DNA of 64,000 bases from Lineus longissimus (Eukaryota; Nemertea; Pilidiophora; Heteronemertea; Lineidae), in the NCBI RefSeq assembly GCF_910592395.1, contig NC_088321.1, forward strand, positions 7,628,001-7,692,000, in the 5' to 3' direction. The position numbers and the translations under genes were made by a program. Below, piece by piece: positions 34,461 to 47,588 of this stretch (within the stretch, counting starts at the first letter, position 1; every line of letters starts with the position of its first letter). Below the pieces are notes generated by a model. It saw only the letters and a list, made by a program, of their open reading frames with translations. It was not told where the DNA came from and searched no databases.

Positions 34461-36185
34461 TCAGGTTTTTAAAATATAACAGAGACAGAATAAGATAATT
34501 GAATGCGGTTTTCCACAGGCATTAGTATATTATAAGCTGCTCATGTATTCGTTGTATTTTAACCCAGCTAATCCTGTATCTTCATTATGGAGCAGGCAAT
34601 TTTAAAAAAATCCGAAGACTTTTTTATCTATCTTCGTTTATTTTCGTTATTTTTCACAATGTATCGGTGAACTATAATGCAACTAAGCTTTTTTGCTTTC
34701 ATTTGAAAATTCCTGCTAAATTATTCATTTTGAAGATTAATTTTAGCTCGCTGCAAGTAATTGTTTAGTGTCAGCTAGCTTGATGGTGACATTTGAGAAC
34801 TCCCCTTATGGTCTCAGTCAGGGTATTTATGAATTCAACACAATTGATTGATGGTTCTGTTACAATGACTAGCATAATACCCGTGGCACGGGTTGTTTTA
34901 GGGTGTTGGCTGACTGTGGGGTTGGGGTAATTTGGGTGAAATGAAATGATATGGCTGTGATGTTGTCTTGATTTTGATGATTGGGACAATCTGGGTGATA
35001 TGGGTTGATTGGTCTGAGGGGTTGTGACCGGAAAATCCACTCCATTTTTACGAACTATTTCGCGAATGGTGAAGAGGCAATGACTGAAGTTACGAACTTA
35101 GTAAAACAAATGCCGCGAGCCTAGCGGGTGGCAGCACCACACGGAGGAAGTAGTTCGCCTAAGGTTTTTTCGAAACCCTCCGCACGGACTCCACTCGTTC
35201 CGGAACACTCACTTACTTGTTAATCTGCAGTGGATAGCCTGTTTTTATTGCAGTAAAGAAATGTTAATCGGGATTTTATATCATATTTTATTTTTGCCCC
35301 GGGTATTCATAAAGGGAGCTGCGCGCTACATTGCGCCCAGTGCTTGGGTCGGGTGAGGCGGTTTTGTTATTATGTGACGTGTATCTCGTGATGAATTCCC
35401 ATACGGTACTTCGAAAAATTAAGAGCGATTAACAACGTAAGGTGAAAGAGCACGACCAAAATAAAGGGGGAAAATTGCGGAGATGGATGAATGCTTTAAA
35501 CACATAGTGGCCCCAATACTTTCCCGGCTTATTTTTGTATGATCCCACACTTTTGATTTAATAGATGACCCCATATGCAAATCAGACCTGCTGAAATGGC
35601 CCCTTATGTTAATGAGTATGCCCATATATAGAAAGAACAACAAATGCTATTTCTCCGAGATCGCTGCAAAGTTTACCCATTTAACCCGGCGAGGACCATC
35701 TCCATATCAACCACGACTTTCAGAAAAGTTTCGAGGTCATCCGATCTGAACTGACGGAGGAGATGTGTGACAAACTATTTCAGCTCTCCGTCCATTACAG
35801 TAGTGATATGCAGAGGGCTGTTCAAGGGCTTTCTGTTGCAACTGATTCTCAAACAAACCTAACATGTCAATGATTCAACCGGATTTGAATTTGGAATGAG
35901 CACACGAATGTAGGAAGTGTTCATAGAAACCCATCAAATACATAGTCATGTTCACGATAGGACATCTGATATTGATTAATTTCACTGTATAATTGCACGA
36001 CCCTTGGTCAACACGAGCTCGTTCATGAAGGATTGGGGGTCTTTATCAAAGATATTGAAAGATATTATAATTAAATTGAGATTAAGTACAACATATATAT
36101 ATGACCAACTAAATATACCATACTCCCACAGGGCTGAAAACCGCATTCAAATATCTTATCTTATCTCTGTGATATTTTTTAATGA
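34461..36185. other. No gene seen
   Basis: About 1.7 kb with only short unsupported frames. No known repeat was recognised. Confidence 0.35.
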
Positions 36186-37584
36186 AACGGCCAGGGGCCA
36201 TTGTGCTCACCGTATACATCTTTTAGTAGGCAGGATCATGCTTAGTTTAGAGGTGAATATGGTGAACACAATCAGGCATGAAGACTTTTTTTAGATGTGT
36301 ATTGATGTCAAGTAATAAGACAGGGCAGTATATATAAGTTTATGATCCAACCAATAATTGTCTATGACATCAACAAGATCAATATCGTGTGATTGCTAAG
36401 AGTCCCTGCAATAAAAAATTCATCGAAAAAAAGTCATTAATAAGCAAGATATTGCACGTCCTACTTTTTCAGTTTTGACCCCCTGGTGGCCAAATCAAGA
36501 ATCAGATGAGGCCAAAATTCGGTGTCAGAGATTATCTGATGTAGGGGGTTACATGTACCAACTTTCAAGTTCATAGCTTCAGCAGTTAAGAAACGTGCCA
36601 TAGTTACACTCTAATGGCCAATTTACGCCATTTGACCTCTGTGACCTAGAAAAGGAGGTCAAATCCAAAAATCGTAGGACATGTGGTGTATCCTTGCTAG
36701 AAGTCCCTGCCATAAAAATTTTATCGAAAACAATTCACTCAAATAAGCAAGATATTGCACTTCTTCCTTTTTCCATTATGGCCCCCTGGTGGCCGAATAA
36801 AGAATCAGATCAGGCCAAAATTCGGCATCAAAGGTTATCTGATGTAGGGGGTTATATGCACCAAGTTTCAAGTTCATAGCTTTACTGGTTAAGAAACGTG
36901 CCATAGTTTACACTCCAACGGCCAATTTACGCCATATGACCTCTGTGACCTTGAAAAGTAGGTCAAATTGAAAACCCGTACGACATGTGATGTATTCTTC
37001 CTAAGAGTACCTACCATAAAAATTTTATCGAAAACAAGTCACTTATAAGCGAGATATCACACTTTTTAGATATCCACTTTTGGCCCCCTGGTGGCAAAGT
37101 TGAGAATCAGATCAAACTGAAATTCAGCACCAGAGGCTATGTGATATAGGGGGTTATATGTACCAAGTTTCAAGTTCATAGCTTTAGTGGTTAAGAAACG
37201 TGCCATAGTTTACACTCTAACGGCCAATTTACGCCATATGACCTCTGTGAACTTGAAAAGTAGGTCAAATTAAAAACCCGTATGATATAAGATGTATATT
37301 TGCTATGAGTACCTACAACACAAGTTTCATCGAAAACAAGTCATTAATAAGCGAGATATCACACTTTTTAGATATCGACATTTGGCCCCCTGGTGGCCAA
37401 GTTGAGAATCAGATCGGACCGAAATTCAGTGTCAGAGGTTACCTGACCTAGGGGGTGCTGTGTACAAAGTTTTAAGTTCATAGCCCTAGCGGTTAAGAAA
37501 CGTGCCACTGTTTTTTAAATAGGATACGACGACGGACGACGGACACTGCGGTATTACATAAGACTCCCCTACGGTGAGCCAAAA
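36186..37584 (+). repeat. Pearl-like array, four units, near-identical to 22090 array
   Basis: Left end ACGGCCAGGGGCCATTGTGC, units with the GGCCCCCTGGTGG block at about 36479, 36781, 37083 and 37386, a short GAC tract and the tail CTACGGTGAGCCAAAAA. Over roughly its first 900 bp it differs from 22090-22990 at fewer than ten positions that I could spot, implying a recent copy. Confidence 0.8.
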
Positions 37585-37649
37585 ATCAAGAAAATGTAAG
37601 ATACAAGTCAGAAAAGACAAAAGGGAAAAGATAAAAAATAATAAAATAA

Positions 37650-37725
37650 AAAAAAATTTTTGGCCGTCCCTGACCGGGGTTTGAACTCACGACCTTTGGA
37701 TTGCCACAACACGAAAAACACAAAA
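37650..37725 (-). repeat. tRNA-like 3' half (SINE remnant) with A/T tail
   Basis: On the minus strand, GGTCGTGAGTTCAAACCCCG resembles a tRNA T-arm/B-box followed by a short acceptor-like segment and a T/A-rich tail. The 5' half (A-box, D-arm) is missing, so this is a SINE fragment or tRNA pseudogene rather than a tRNA gene. Confidence 0.45.
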
Positions 37726-37736
37726 CATGCAATTTC

Positions 37737-38740
37737 GGCCATATCTGTGTCTGCTTTGTGACCTCTGTGACCTCGACAAGTAGGTCAAATTAAAAACCCA
37801 TATGATATATGATGTATCCTTGCTATGAGTACCTAGCACAAAAGTTTTATCGAAAACAAGTCATCAATAAGCGAGATATCACACTTTTTAGATATCCACA
37901 TTCGACCCCCTGGTGGCCAAATTGAGAATCAGATCGGACCGATATTCAGCACAAGAGGTTATCTGATATAGGGGGTTATATGTACCAAGTTTCAAGTTCA
38001 TAGCTGTGGCGGTTGAGAAACGTGCCATAGTTACACTGAAACAGCCAATTTATGCCATTTGACCTCTGCAACCTTGAAAAGTAGGTCAAATTAAAAACCC
38101 GTAAGATATATGATGTATCCTTGCTATGAGTACCCACCACGAAAGTTTTATTGAAAACAAGTTATTGATAAGCGAATTATCACACTTTTTAGGTATCCAC
38201 ATTCGGCCCCCTGGTGGCCAAGTTGAGTATCAGATCCGACCGAAATTCAGCACCAGAGGTTATCTGGTATAGGGGGTTATATGTACTAAGTTTCAAGTTC
38301 ATAGCTGTGGAGGTTGAAAAACGTGCCATAGTTACACTGAAACAGCCAATTTACGCCATTTGACCTCTGTGACCTTGAAAAGTAGGTCAAATTAAAAACC
38401 CGTACGATATATGATGTATCCTTGCTATGAGTACCTACCACAAAAATTTCATTCCAAACAAGTCATTAATAAGCGAGATATCACACTTTTTAGATATCTA
38501 CATTCGGCCCCCTGGTGGCCAAATTAAGAATCAGATCGGACCGAAATTTAGTGTCACAGGTCATCTGACCAAGGGAGTCCTGTGTACAAAGTTACAAGTT
38601 CATAGGCTTAGCGGTTAAGAAACGTGCCACTGTTTTTGAAACAGGATACGACGACGACGACGACGGACGACGACGACGACAGACGACGACGGACGACGGA
38701 CACTGCGGTATTGTAAAGACTCCCCTACGGTGAGCCAAAA
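37737..38740 (+). repeat. Pearl-like array, three units
   Basis: Units with the CCCCCTGGTGG block at about 37907, 38209 and 38509, a GAC/ACGG-rich tract (38646-38702) and the tail CTACGGTGAGCCAAAAA. The left end is missing; the tRNA-like fragment sits where it would join the previous array. Confidence 0.75.
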
Positions 38741-40030
38741 AGGTGGACATTTCCTATCTGGTAGGACTGTACATAATGGAATCAATTTATATCGGTTTGC
38801 AGGCAATTCATGCGCTATAAATGCAAACAATCTCATCCTATCTTTGTGAGGAGGACCTCACTCGCTTTTCTGATGAACTGTTCTACACCTACAGATGGCT
38901 GAAGAAAGAGGGGCAGCTTAAACATACACAAACAGTCGACAGGACAATCCTAATAGAAAAGTGCGACGGTACCAAGCACCGGACAAACGACGGATAGACC
39001 TCGATGCCATAATCCCTGTGCCGGCATACACAGATTCTGATTCCCCAATTACTCCCCGTCCTTGATCACTGCAATCGCCCCCTCAAGGAGACACCACCGA
39101 CAGCCCGTTCCCAGCTAGGAACGAGTCCATGACTGAAAGACCAAAGGGACAACCAAGGACAAACAAGAAGACCGTCTGAAATACCATCTCCGCCAGCACC
39201 GAGACAAAAGAAGTTTTCGCCCGAGCAGTACACCCGCATCCGCCAACCTACCCGACCCCACCGGGCCGGGCGCGCGCGTATAATCGATACGTAGTTTCGC
39301 GCGCTTTTGGTATGAATAATGTTCTGATTCCCTAGGCCACACCTCTTTCATGGTATTCTCTCTACTGTGAAAACTTGTTGGTAAAAATATTACAAGTCCA
39401 TTAATTGTAATACATGTATTGTTTTTTGGGTAAAGAAGTTTGCCGCCGGGCAAAGTAATGAAGAAAGGACGAACAACACAAGTTCCGAGTGTCTTTCTTC
39501 CTACAAGTACAATCACTTCATTTCTCAATGAGCCGCAGTGTTCTCTTATTCTATGTGGATCTGTGATTGACCTCCCAGTCGTGTCTTGTTTTCACGGTGG
39601 TTCTTTTTCCAAAACGTTAAAATAGATTATCAAAAACGATTAATTCCCAATGGATTTTATCACTTAGACTCATTCGAAGGAGGCCTTGCAATCATGATCA
39701 GTGCAATTCAGTGGGGGGTTTGCTTTTCATCATATCACTGTGCATGCAGTACGCAGTGTTTTATTTCTAGGACCTCGAAAGAAGGAATGTAAACCCGGGT
39801 TTACTTTTTTTTCTCATCCCAAGACATTTATGTAAGTGGTGTCATCAATGCAACACGCACAACACAAGCTCTGCCTGGTCTACTATATAACCACCCAAAA
39901 ATTTAAAATTTGAATATGTTTTATCATAGAGCTTCCTGCTTTTTTCCCCTTAAATTGTGGTTTTAAGCTATTGCATAGGTAGCCAAATGTCTTGATCACA
40001 CGTACAGTGTACTGGTTATGCTCATGTTGA
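38741..40030. other. No confident gene; possible retroelement ORF tail at 38840-39250
   Basis: The first ~400 bp have long Pro/Arg/Gln-rich frames interrupted by stops, reminiscent of the C-terminal tail of a polyprotein, but no motif secures this. The rest is unrecognised. Confidence 0.2.
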
Positions 40031-40038
40031 CCGCATAT

Positions 40039-40642
40039 ACCGGTGGGCAGAAAATGCATGCTGATTTCGGTCTGCAGACCGGGGATTTTCTGAAGGCTCA
40101 ATAGAATTTAGGTTCGTATCTTAAGGGACCACCTCAGCAGCTGTTTTGTGGTTTGAAGGGAACTAATTGCCCATGGTTATACAACATTATAAACAACATG
40201 ACTGGCCACTAAATATAAATAGCATCGATAAGGGGATCGCTCCAAACTATACTGTTAGAACATTGTATTGCATCTTGACACACCATGTCCCGATATTGAA
40301 AGTAATAAAACTACAGACTAACTGTCAAAACGATGGGATCATTAGAATTTTAGGGAGTATTAGAAATTATAAGACAAATACTGTAGTGTCATTTTCGATC
40401 GCCCGGTCGTTATCATCCTCGAAAATACAGAGTGAGTCTATTCACACCTGCAAATGACTATCTGAGATGATCCACACGTAATTGTGACTATCATTGTAAG
40501 AATACTGATTAACATAGTGGGCACAAAGCAACTGCTAAGATAGTCCCTTAGAGCCCTAACATTTATAAACGCAATTCTATTGACTCTCTTAAAAAAATCC
40601 TCTGCTTGAAGACCGAGATCAGCATGCATTTTCTGCCCACCG
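40039..40642. mobile_element. TIR element (~600 bp), 8-bp or longer TSD
   Basis: Inverted arms of ~45 bp share CGGTGGGCAGAAAATGCATG. Flanks CCGCATAT at 40031-40038 and 40643-40650 are a direct duplication (CCGCATATAC versus CCGCATATGC if extended). No coding capacity. Ends and TSD resemble the other CGG/GGC-ended elements of this window. Confidence 0.7.
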
Positions 40643-40650
40643 CCGCATAT

Positions 40651-41599
40651 GCCTTTCTTGTAAACTGTATAAAATTTACTGCAATGACTCTTATGATAGT
40701 ACGTACATGTACCAATTCTAAGAAATTGGCATCCAACTAGCGAATATTCTATTATGCTGTCACCAACAATACTCGTCTGCGAAATTAGTCATGTTAGTAT
40801 GATGTGTCTGCGCAATTAGACGAATCAATACCATTCCACATCATTTCTAAAGATACCAACACCCTTGTCTCATATGATCGATAGAACACAGAATACAATA
40901 TTTCCTATTGTGTTTACCTATATTTTGAAAAATGATTCTCTTCCAACTCACTTCCCATTTAAGATGAAATGTTTTCATAAAGACACTCATGCATACGGCC
41001 AATTCAACGTAGGTTATGTTCACAATGCAACAACATGTCATTTATACCACAATTAGTGTTACCATGAATCGTGGCACAGTCTCTGAACGATTCTTTTTCC
41101 TCAAAATGTATCATCATCTATCTCTGTGAAACCTCATCCAAAACGGAAAATATTAATTCTTCTTCTTGCAAAACTCACCACAACTTTACACACTGACCGT
41201 CATTCAACCCTTAGCTTTCATTACAGTCAATTTTACTACTCATCCCCCACTACGTAAACAATCCATTTCACCAAACCGACATGATCGATTAGTCACGACC
41301 TGCCAACCGACTTATATCATTTAAGATCATGCTCCGACTTCTCTCCTCTATTTCTTTGTATCCGTTCTCTTTCGTACCACACCAACCACTCACATGCACC
41401 GGAGCTAAACCGACAAACATCTTTCCAACGACTTCAATATCCTACACCAATTATCACTCATCAAACCCCAATGATAAAAACTAAAAACTCACTCAATAGC
41501 TGACCTCCTGTTCACGCTCACGTTTTTACAATTTCTCCTTTGACCATTTTTCCAAAATGTCCATTGCGTTGAACTAGCAGACAACCAGACTACTCACAA
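40651..41599. other. No gene seen
   Basis: AT-rich sequence; its right part probably merges into the 5' region of the LINE relic. Confidence 0.3.
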
Positions 41600-43790
41600 A
41601 CGGAATTCCTCGCGAATGTAACTGCAGGCTATGCCAATACAAACGCATCTCCACTACTAATCGACCTTGCCAAACTTATACTCCTTTCTGGCGACATCGA
41701 ACTAAACACCGGTGTAAAAGAAATGCAAGTCCCCCCGGATTCAAAGTGCGGTCCTTTTGCTAAAGTGAATAACGTCGCCGAGTTCATTTGTTGAAGATTA
41801 TGTAGCTAACCCTAACCAAACCATTAACCACATTCGTTGACAATACACAGCTATTGTACGGGGTCCTGCACTCCTAGGACGTCCATTCCTTTTACACCGG
41901 CCCCAAGCTTTTCTCAATCAACATAAACAACAAATAACTCACCAAACCTCCCACAGCGTATCCCTAATTGACCCAATACTCTTGATATTGTAGGACAACC
42001 GGACGTTTACTCGGAGGTAAAGGTCCTTCCCCAGGGATAATAAGCAACAATTGTCCCAACGAAGTTATCATATATTGAAAACAATTCCCAAAATTCGCAG
42101 TCAAATGAGCAGAGCAACCTGGAACGACCTGAGACACAAATTGTCCACATTGACTGGCACGACTAGCTAAACACAGCCAACCTCAAACACAGTGGTAAAA
42201 GACTCCGATCACATCCATCCTACTAGAAACTAGCAAAGGGCCCCCCCCCCCCCCCCTCAAACGATCACATTTTCCTCAAACGACGAAAATTGGATCACGG
42301 CGGAAATCAAACTCGAAAGAGCTAAAAGAAACAAGCTTTTTGGGGAATACAAAAGAAATCGGAGCTCATAACTCGGACACCTTCAAAAAACAGCAAAACC
42401 ATATCACATCATTAATCTAAAAGGCGAAGCACCCACCTATCATCAGTAACTGGCAAATTGAAGAATGGTAAGAACGACAAGGATTGGTGGAAACTAGACA
42501 GAAGTGTCTGCGGTTCAGGTATATAAGGGAAGCAAAAATCCATCCCTGAACGTCAACCGCTCTTCCATTAACGACCCTACAGCCAAAGCCAACATCCTAA
42601 ACGCACATTTTGTCCATATCCGTAACGTCAACGAATTGAATATACACCTCCCTAACCTTATTATACCATTCAAGCGGTCCCTACAGATGAAAACAAATTC
42701 CAAGATCCATCGAAAAAAGCAAATATTATCCCGGTATTCAAGAAAGCCGACGGGCGCGACAAAATCTAAAGTATAGAATCAATATCTCTTCTCGATCTCA
42801 GCGTCGGAAAACTATTTAGAAAATAGTCCACAACCATGTATACAATCACATCCGCTCCATCTCAAAGAACAAATCAAAGTTCCTTGCAAATCACTCTGCA
42901 GCTCCTTGAAATCGAACACCAAATTCTCTTTTGCGATATAGCCAAGGCTTTTGACAAAACTTCTCGTAAGGGAATCGTGTCGAAACTTCACCAATATAGC
43001 ATTCGGGGAAAATTCTCATCCTGGTTTACAAGCTACCTCCAAAACAGACAGCAAAGGGTAGTAATTGATGTGATAGCATCCGAGTGGCTACAAGTCAACG
43101 CCGGTTGCATTCCTCAGCCCCCTCATGTTCCTGGTATACGTAACTGATGTTTCGGAAGACACAAATGGTAGAACGAGACTTTTTGCCGACGTCACATCTG
43201 ACAGATCTATACCAGGGTGCACACCAGAAATACAAAAGGACATAAACTATTCGCATTGGGGGTATACCAAATGGGCTATAACATACAATGCGATGAATAC
43301 AGTATATACATGGTGATGATCAGACGAATCATACCCTCGGTAATCCACTGTCACCTCGAGAACGTCGAAATAAAAAAGTTCTTACCCATGAACATCTCAG
43401 ATAGACTTTCATTACCTCAGACTATTCAGTCTATCGTGTCGACAGCAAACGCAGATATGGGAATACTCCAAAACATCAAATACAAAACACATACACAAAC
43501 AAACCCTATACAAGACATTCATAAGAAGTTGGCAGAATATTCCACCGCGCGCCTTCCGATGTTCTACAATATCTTGACGGGGCTTGCTCAAACATATCTC
43601 AAGGATCTCATATCAGAATTTACCGCCAATTAGACAACATCATAACACGCGTACACCGACAAAAATTAACATAATTTACTTGCCGGACAAACAGCCTATA
43701 TACAAGTTATTTCCCATTTACAATTCGCAACTGGAATGCTCTTGATTTTTCAAAGTGCCAGGTATTGAATCAACCTCATTCTGTCCAATG
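41600..43790 (+). pseudogene. Non-LTR retrotransposon relic (CR1/L2-like)
   Basis: Ordered LINE landmarks in shifting frames. LLIDLAKLILLSGDIELNTG (about 41660) is the usual ORF2 start motif. A pre-RT region with KANILNAHFVHI follows (about 42585). The RT core has FCDIAKAFDKTSRKGIVSK (about 42930), WFTSYLQNRQQRVVIDV (about 43020) and FLVYVTDVSEDTNGRTRLFA (about 43130), where the catalytic FADD-type box reads FADV. The C-terminal motif CRTNSLYTSYFPFTIRNWNA is at about 43685. Many frameshifts and stops, a 16-bp C tract at 42241-42256, and the altered catalytic box show it is dead. Confidence 0.75.
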
Positions 43791-43829
43791 GACGTCCCCG
43801 TAAGTGCACCCCGCTTTCTCCTCTCATGT

Positions 43830-44850
43830 CCAAATTTTGATAACCAGCGACACTCGCTCATAGACTTTTTTATAGCGTCAAAGAAGAGCTGACCCTAACC
43901 TGCGATTCATCGAAAAGTGGCATTGAAGCTGCTTGCTTACAACACGGGAAGTTAGTCGCTTTTGCATAAAGAGCAATGTCGGGCGCAGAAACACGATATG
44001 CGAAAATCGAAAAGGAACTGATGGCGGTCGTCTTTACCTCTTCCATGTTTCACAATTATATTTACGAAGCGACGTAATAATAGAAACAGACCACATGCCG
44101 TTGTGGTAGCTATTACAAGAAACACACTCGCCGCAGCACCGGCGAAGCTGCAACGCTTACTCCTTGGATAAAAGATATATCAGTTTGACGTGGTATTCAA
44201 AACAGGAAAGGCACTGTAACTGGCTGACACTCTTTTACGCGCGGCTTCTCAATCCAGCAGATGTAAACCCAGATCAGCGATCAAATGACTGTGATGATCT
44301 CACAGTTCTTCCGATTAGCGACAATAAACTGGAGGAACTAATGCAAGCTACTGCTGATGATCGCATTCTACAGAAGTAGAGTACGTGGCGGGATGGTCCG
44401 ACCATGACAGGGAAATCGCACCGAAGGCAACACATTACCATACTTTTCATTTAGCGACAAACTGCTTGTCGATAATGGTATTGTTTTCAAAGGACAGAAA
44501 AAAAATTGTTGCCATCAATCTTCAGCAGGCACATGAACTTCTCATAAGTGACAAATAATGCAGGCGCAGTATAATAAAGGATGGATCGGAACTTATTCCA
44601 TGTTGAAAAAATGTCTTGCAGCCATCATCCGCGTGCAATCTGGACAGCGATCGTGTTGCGGAAGTGAGCCTTACCCTTGCTTCACAGAGCCCAGTTTTTT
44701 TTCTTCATGGCATACTTGCCAAGCTCTAAATATCCTGCAAGCATCTATTATGGAGTACGTGGATTATCCATTCGAAATTTGCGTATTTTACGGCTCCACC
44801 GGTGAAATAGCGATTATTGGGGTACCTAAATGCGTAGATGAGTCGTGAAA
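43830..44850 (+). pseudogene. Ty3/gypsy pol relic (RNase H to integrase zinc region)
   Basis: RNase H landmarks: LTCDSSKSGIEAACLQHGKL (about 43895), SGAETRYAKIEKELMAVVFT (about 43980), FHNYIYEA and IETDHMPL (about 44050-44100). The linker and tether region ends with LTVLPISDNKLEELMQATAD (44310), followed by a degraded GWSDHDREIAPKA-like pre-integrase segment (about 44385). Stops and frameshifts throughout; no LTRs found nearby. Confidence 0.7.
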
Positions 44851-44879
44851 TAACCCCCAATGCGACATCCTGTTAAAGA

Positions 44880-45420
44880 GTTACGTGTCTTGAGTCCTTT
44901 AATTGCTGAAAAGAACGAATTGGTTTCCTATCCCTGTCAGTAACTCGTGTTCGGGCCCCACTCCAAATGAAGTGGACTATCTTTCCGACAATACAACCCG
45001 CGCTATGAGCAAAGCCACCGAACTGACAATTCCAAAAAGGAATTCCCGTCCTCAATGGAATGACAATCTTAAATCTCTTCACGAAAACATGCTACTCGCT
45101 AGGCACGAGTGGCTCAAAGCTGGTTTATCGGGCGACCCGAACTCAACCGAACGTATAACATGTGTGAGGTACAAGCGGAAAAGTGCATATTTCGTGCAGA
45201 ACTTAGAAATTTAATGAAGAATATATTGTTGAGAATGAATTTTACAACAGTCTGAGCTCTGCTGTTGAACTTGACCACGGCCTATTTTGGAAACTGGTGG
45301 AAAGGCATCGGCGTCCTCCGCCATCGGCACCTCCGCCAAAGTGATTCGATGATACAACTTACTATTACTCTGCTGATTTCAGCAATAGGTGCGGGCTGAG
45401 TACTTCGAAAATATCTTTAT
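44880..45420 (+). pseudogene. Second non-LTR ORF2 relic (region after endonuclease)
   Basis: A 103-codon frame (44903-45214) contains VDYLSDNTTRAMSKATELTI, then RPQWNDNLKSLHENMLLARH and EWLKAGLSGDP. It continues in another frame with ENEFYNSLSSAVELDHGLFW and KLVERHRRPP. This layout is typical of the linker between endonuclease and RT in several LINE clades. Truncated on both sides. Confidence 0.5.
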
Positions 45421-47588
45421 AGACTGGACAATACGTCCGGTAAGACAACTGTGAAGAAGGTGAATCTCGCTTAGCCAGATTTGGTACACCAACCATGTGG
45501 TAGTAACCGATCCCGGACCGCCACCCCGGTCTAAATAATTCAAGGATTTCTGTAGTGCTTGGAACTTTAAACACTACGAGCAGCCCTTACTTCCATTCTA
45601 GCAATGGCCAGGCGAAGCGTTCAAAGCATCTGTTAAGAACATCTCACAGGGATCATACTGACTTTTACATGAACTTATTAAATTGGTGGAATACTCCTAT
45701 GGACTCTGTGCTCGGCTGTTAAGCGCAGCAAAATTTGTTTAAGTGCACGCGCTCAACGCTTCCCACATCTGAAGGCCCTGCTTGAGCCACAAGTACTAGA
45801 CATCAAGATAGTTCAGAAATGCCTATCTGAGAACTCCGTCAAAATTCAAGGATATCGGTGGACAAATCGTCCAAACTTTTGACACATTTGGTCCAAGGTA
45901 ATAATGTCTGCATTCAGAGCGACAACAAGGATATGACAAGGGTGAGAGATTCACAAGGAGAGCGGACTAATCCGGATCTTATTATGTCCGATCTAAACCA
46001 GGAGGATTCCAGTACCAGAGGAACCGCAAACATCTCTTGAAAGTGCCAGGTTTTGGTAACAATAAAGATAGCAATTTTCTGCAGCATCACGCAGTCATTG
46101 CCATCCGTGCCACTATAAACTCCAAAAGCTCATCAGACTGACGCAGGATATCCATCAATTACCTCACAGACTTCCAGTCCGAGACCTCCAGAATCCGCAA
46201 CTCCGGCCACAGCGCAGGAGCTAAAATACTCTTTAATTCGCGGAAGTGGATTATAGCAGATCACAGCAGGGTCGTTGGTACATGTTGACCCAAGTGCTTT
46301 GAAAATGGATGAACCCAATTAAATGGATGTACCCAATTAAAGCCAATGATGGTCAAAAGAGCATGAAATACAAAGGACTCTGCTGATTTGAACATGCAAG
46401 TCTCTTCTCAGTGTGATGAGGCATTGAGCATGTTGAGTGTTTTATTTGGTGTTGGCTCAAGCTATCAATGGCTACCAAACATGGGACAAAAGTCGGAATT
46501 ATTCTCGAAAAAAGTCAGTGAAATGTTGACAGAGATGGTTCAAACTTGGTGAAAGAGGCATTTTTGTAAATTTTACTCGTTTTAATTGACTAGTGTTAAT
46601 TTCAAACATTTTGCTCAACGGACACATTCTTTCTGACGATGAGATTCAAAATTTGATCAATCTACCCTGCAGCCTATACCCTCGGCATACCCTCAAATAT
46701 ATTCCTACTTAAAACTCTGATCCATCCCTTCGGGCATTATCCCCCCCCCCCCCCCCCCCCCCGACATAGTAAGCAAAAACGGAAATCCTGTAAACTGATC
46801 AGTTCATCTTGTTTTGCAACCTGCGGGTTTTATCTGCAAAATTATTGGGTGATATGAATAAAAGACTAGCAAATGACTTTATCTAAACTAGGTCTTTCTG
46901 TACAAAATTGAAGTAAAAGCACAAGCCATCGTCAAATGTAGGCCCATTGTTATGATACAATGTACTAGACCTTCAGCTGGACACTTTGTAAAAAAATCTA
47001 TCTAGTAATATTGACCATAAAAAAATTATTGTGTAGCAGAAAGAAAATTGCGTGCAAATATAGCGAATAGGTCATGCTCGCCAAAATATTCTGGTGCGAT
47101 TATCTCTTGCTTTTAGCTAGATTCGTTCATGGCATTGTTTCTCTGCTTTTTTTTACAAAGGCAATGCATCTAGTGAGGCCCTATGTAGTTCTCCGCTTAG
47201 CAAATCATACGAAGAGGTGATTAAAAGAGACCCTGAGTACTAGCAGAGTCTTTTTATATATTGTATAGAAAGACTCTGGTACTAGTATAATACCATGCGC
47301 AATTTGCATGGATAATTATTACACCTAACAAACACAAATTATACACCTTTCCAGAAATGGGGCGCTGAGTGTCCGAAATAGTGATGTCATAAGGGGAAAC
47401 TAGGTCTTATGGTGGAGGGAAAAAGGAGATAGTCATGGTTGACCAACACACTTGAATGCCTTTAATGACGGACAAGGGGAAAAAAGTTAGTTCCAATGCA
47501 AGCCACCAATTTCGGGAAGCATGTATACACGTCTTGAATGACATCCACCCAATTATTGCCTAATATCTCGTATGCTATATGCTAATAA
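45421..47588. other. No confident gene; probable decayed retroelement sequence
   Basis: Frames near 45800-46040 look coding-like but cannot be assigned. A 22-bp C tract is at 46741-46762. A small hairpin (CAGAGTCTTT with AAAGACTCTG) is at about 47245-47280. Confidence 0.3.

Noticed and set aside
37650-37725. tRNA gene
   Set aside because: Only a T-arm-like half is present; no acceptor, D-arm or anticodon stem can be drawn.
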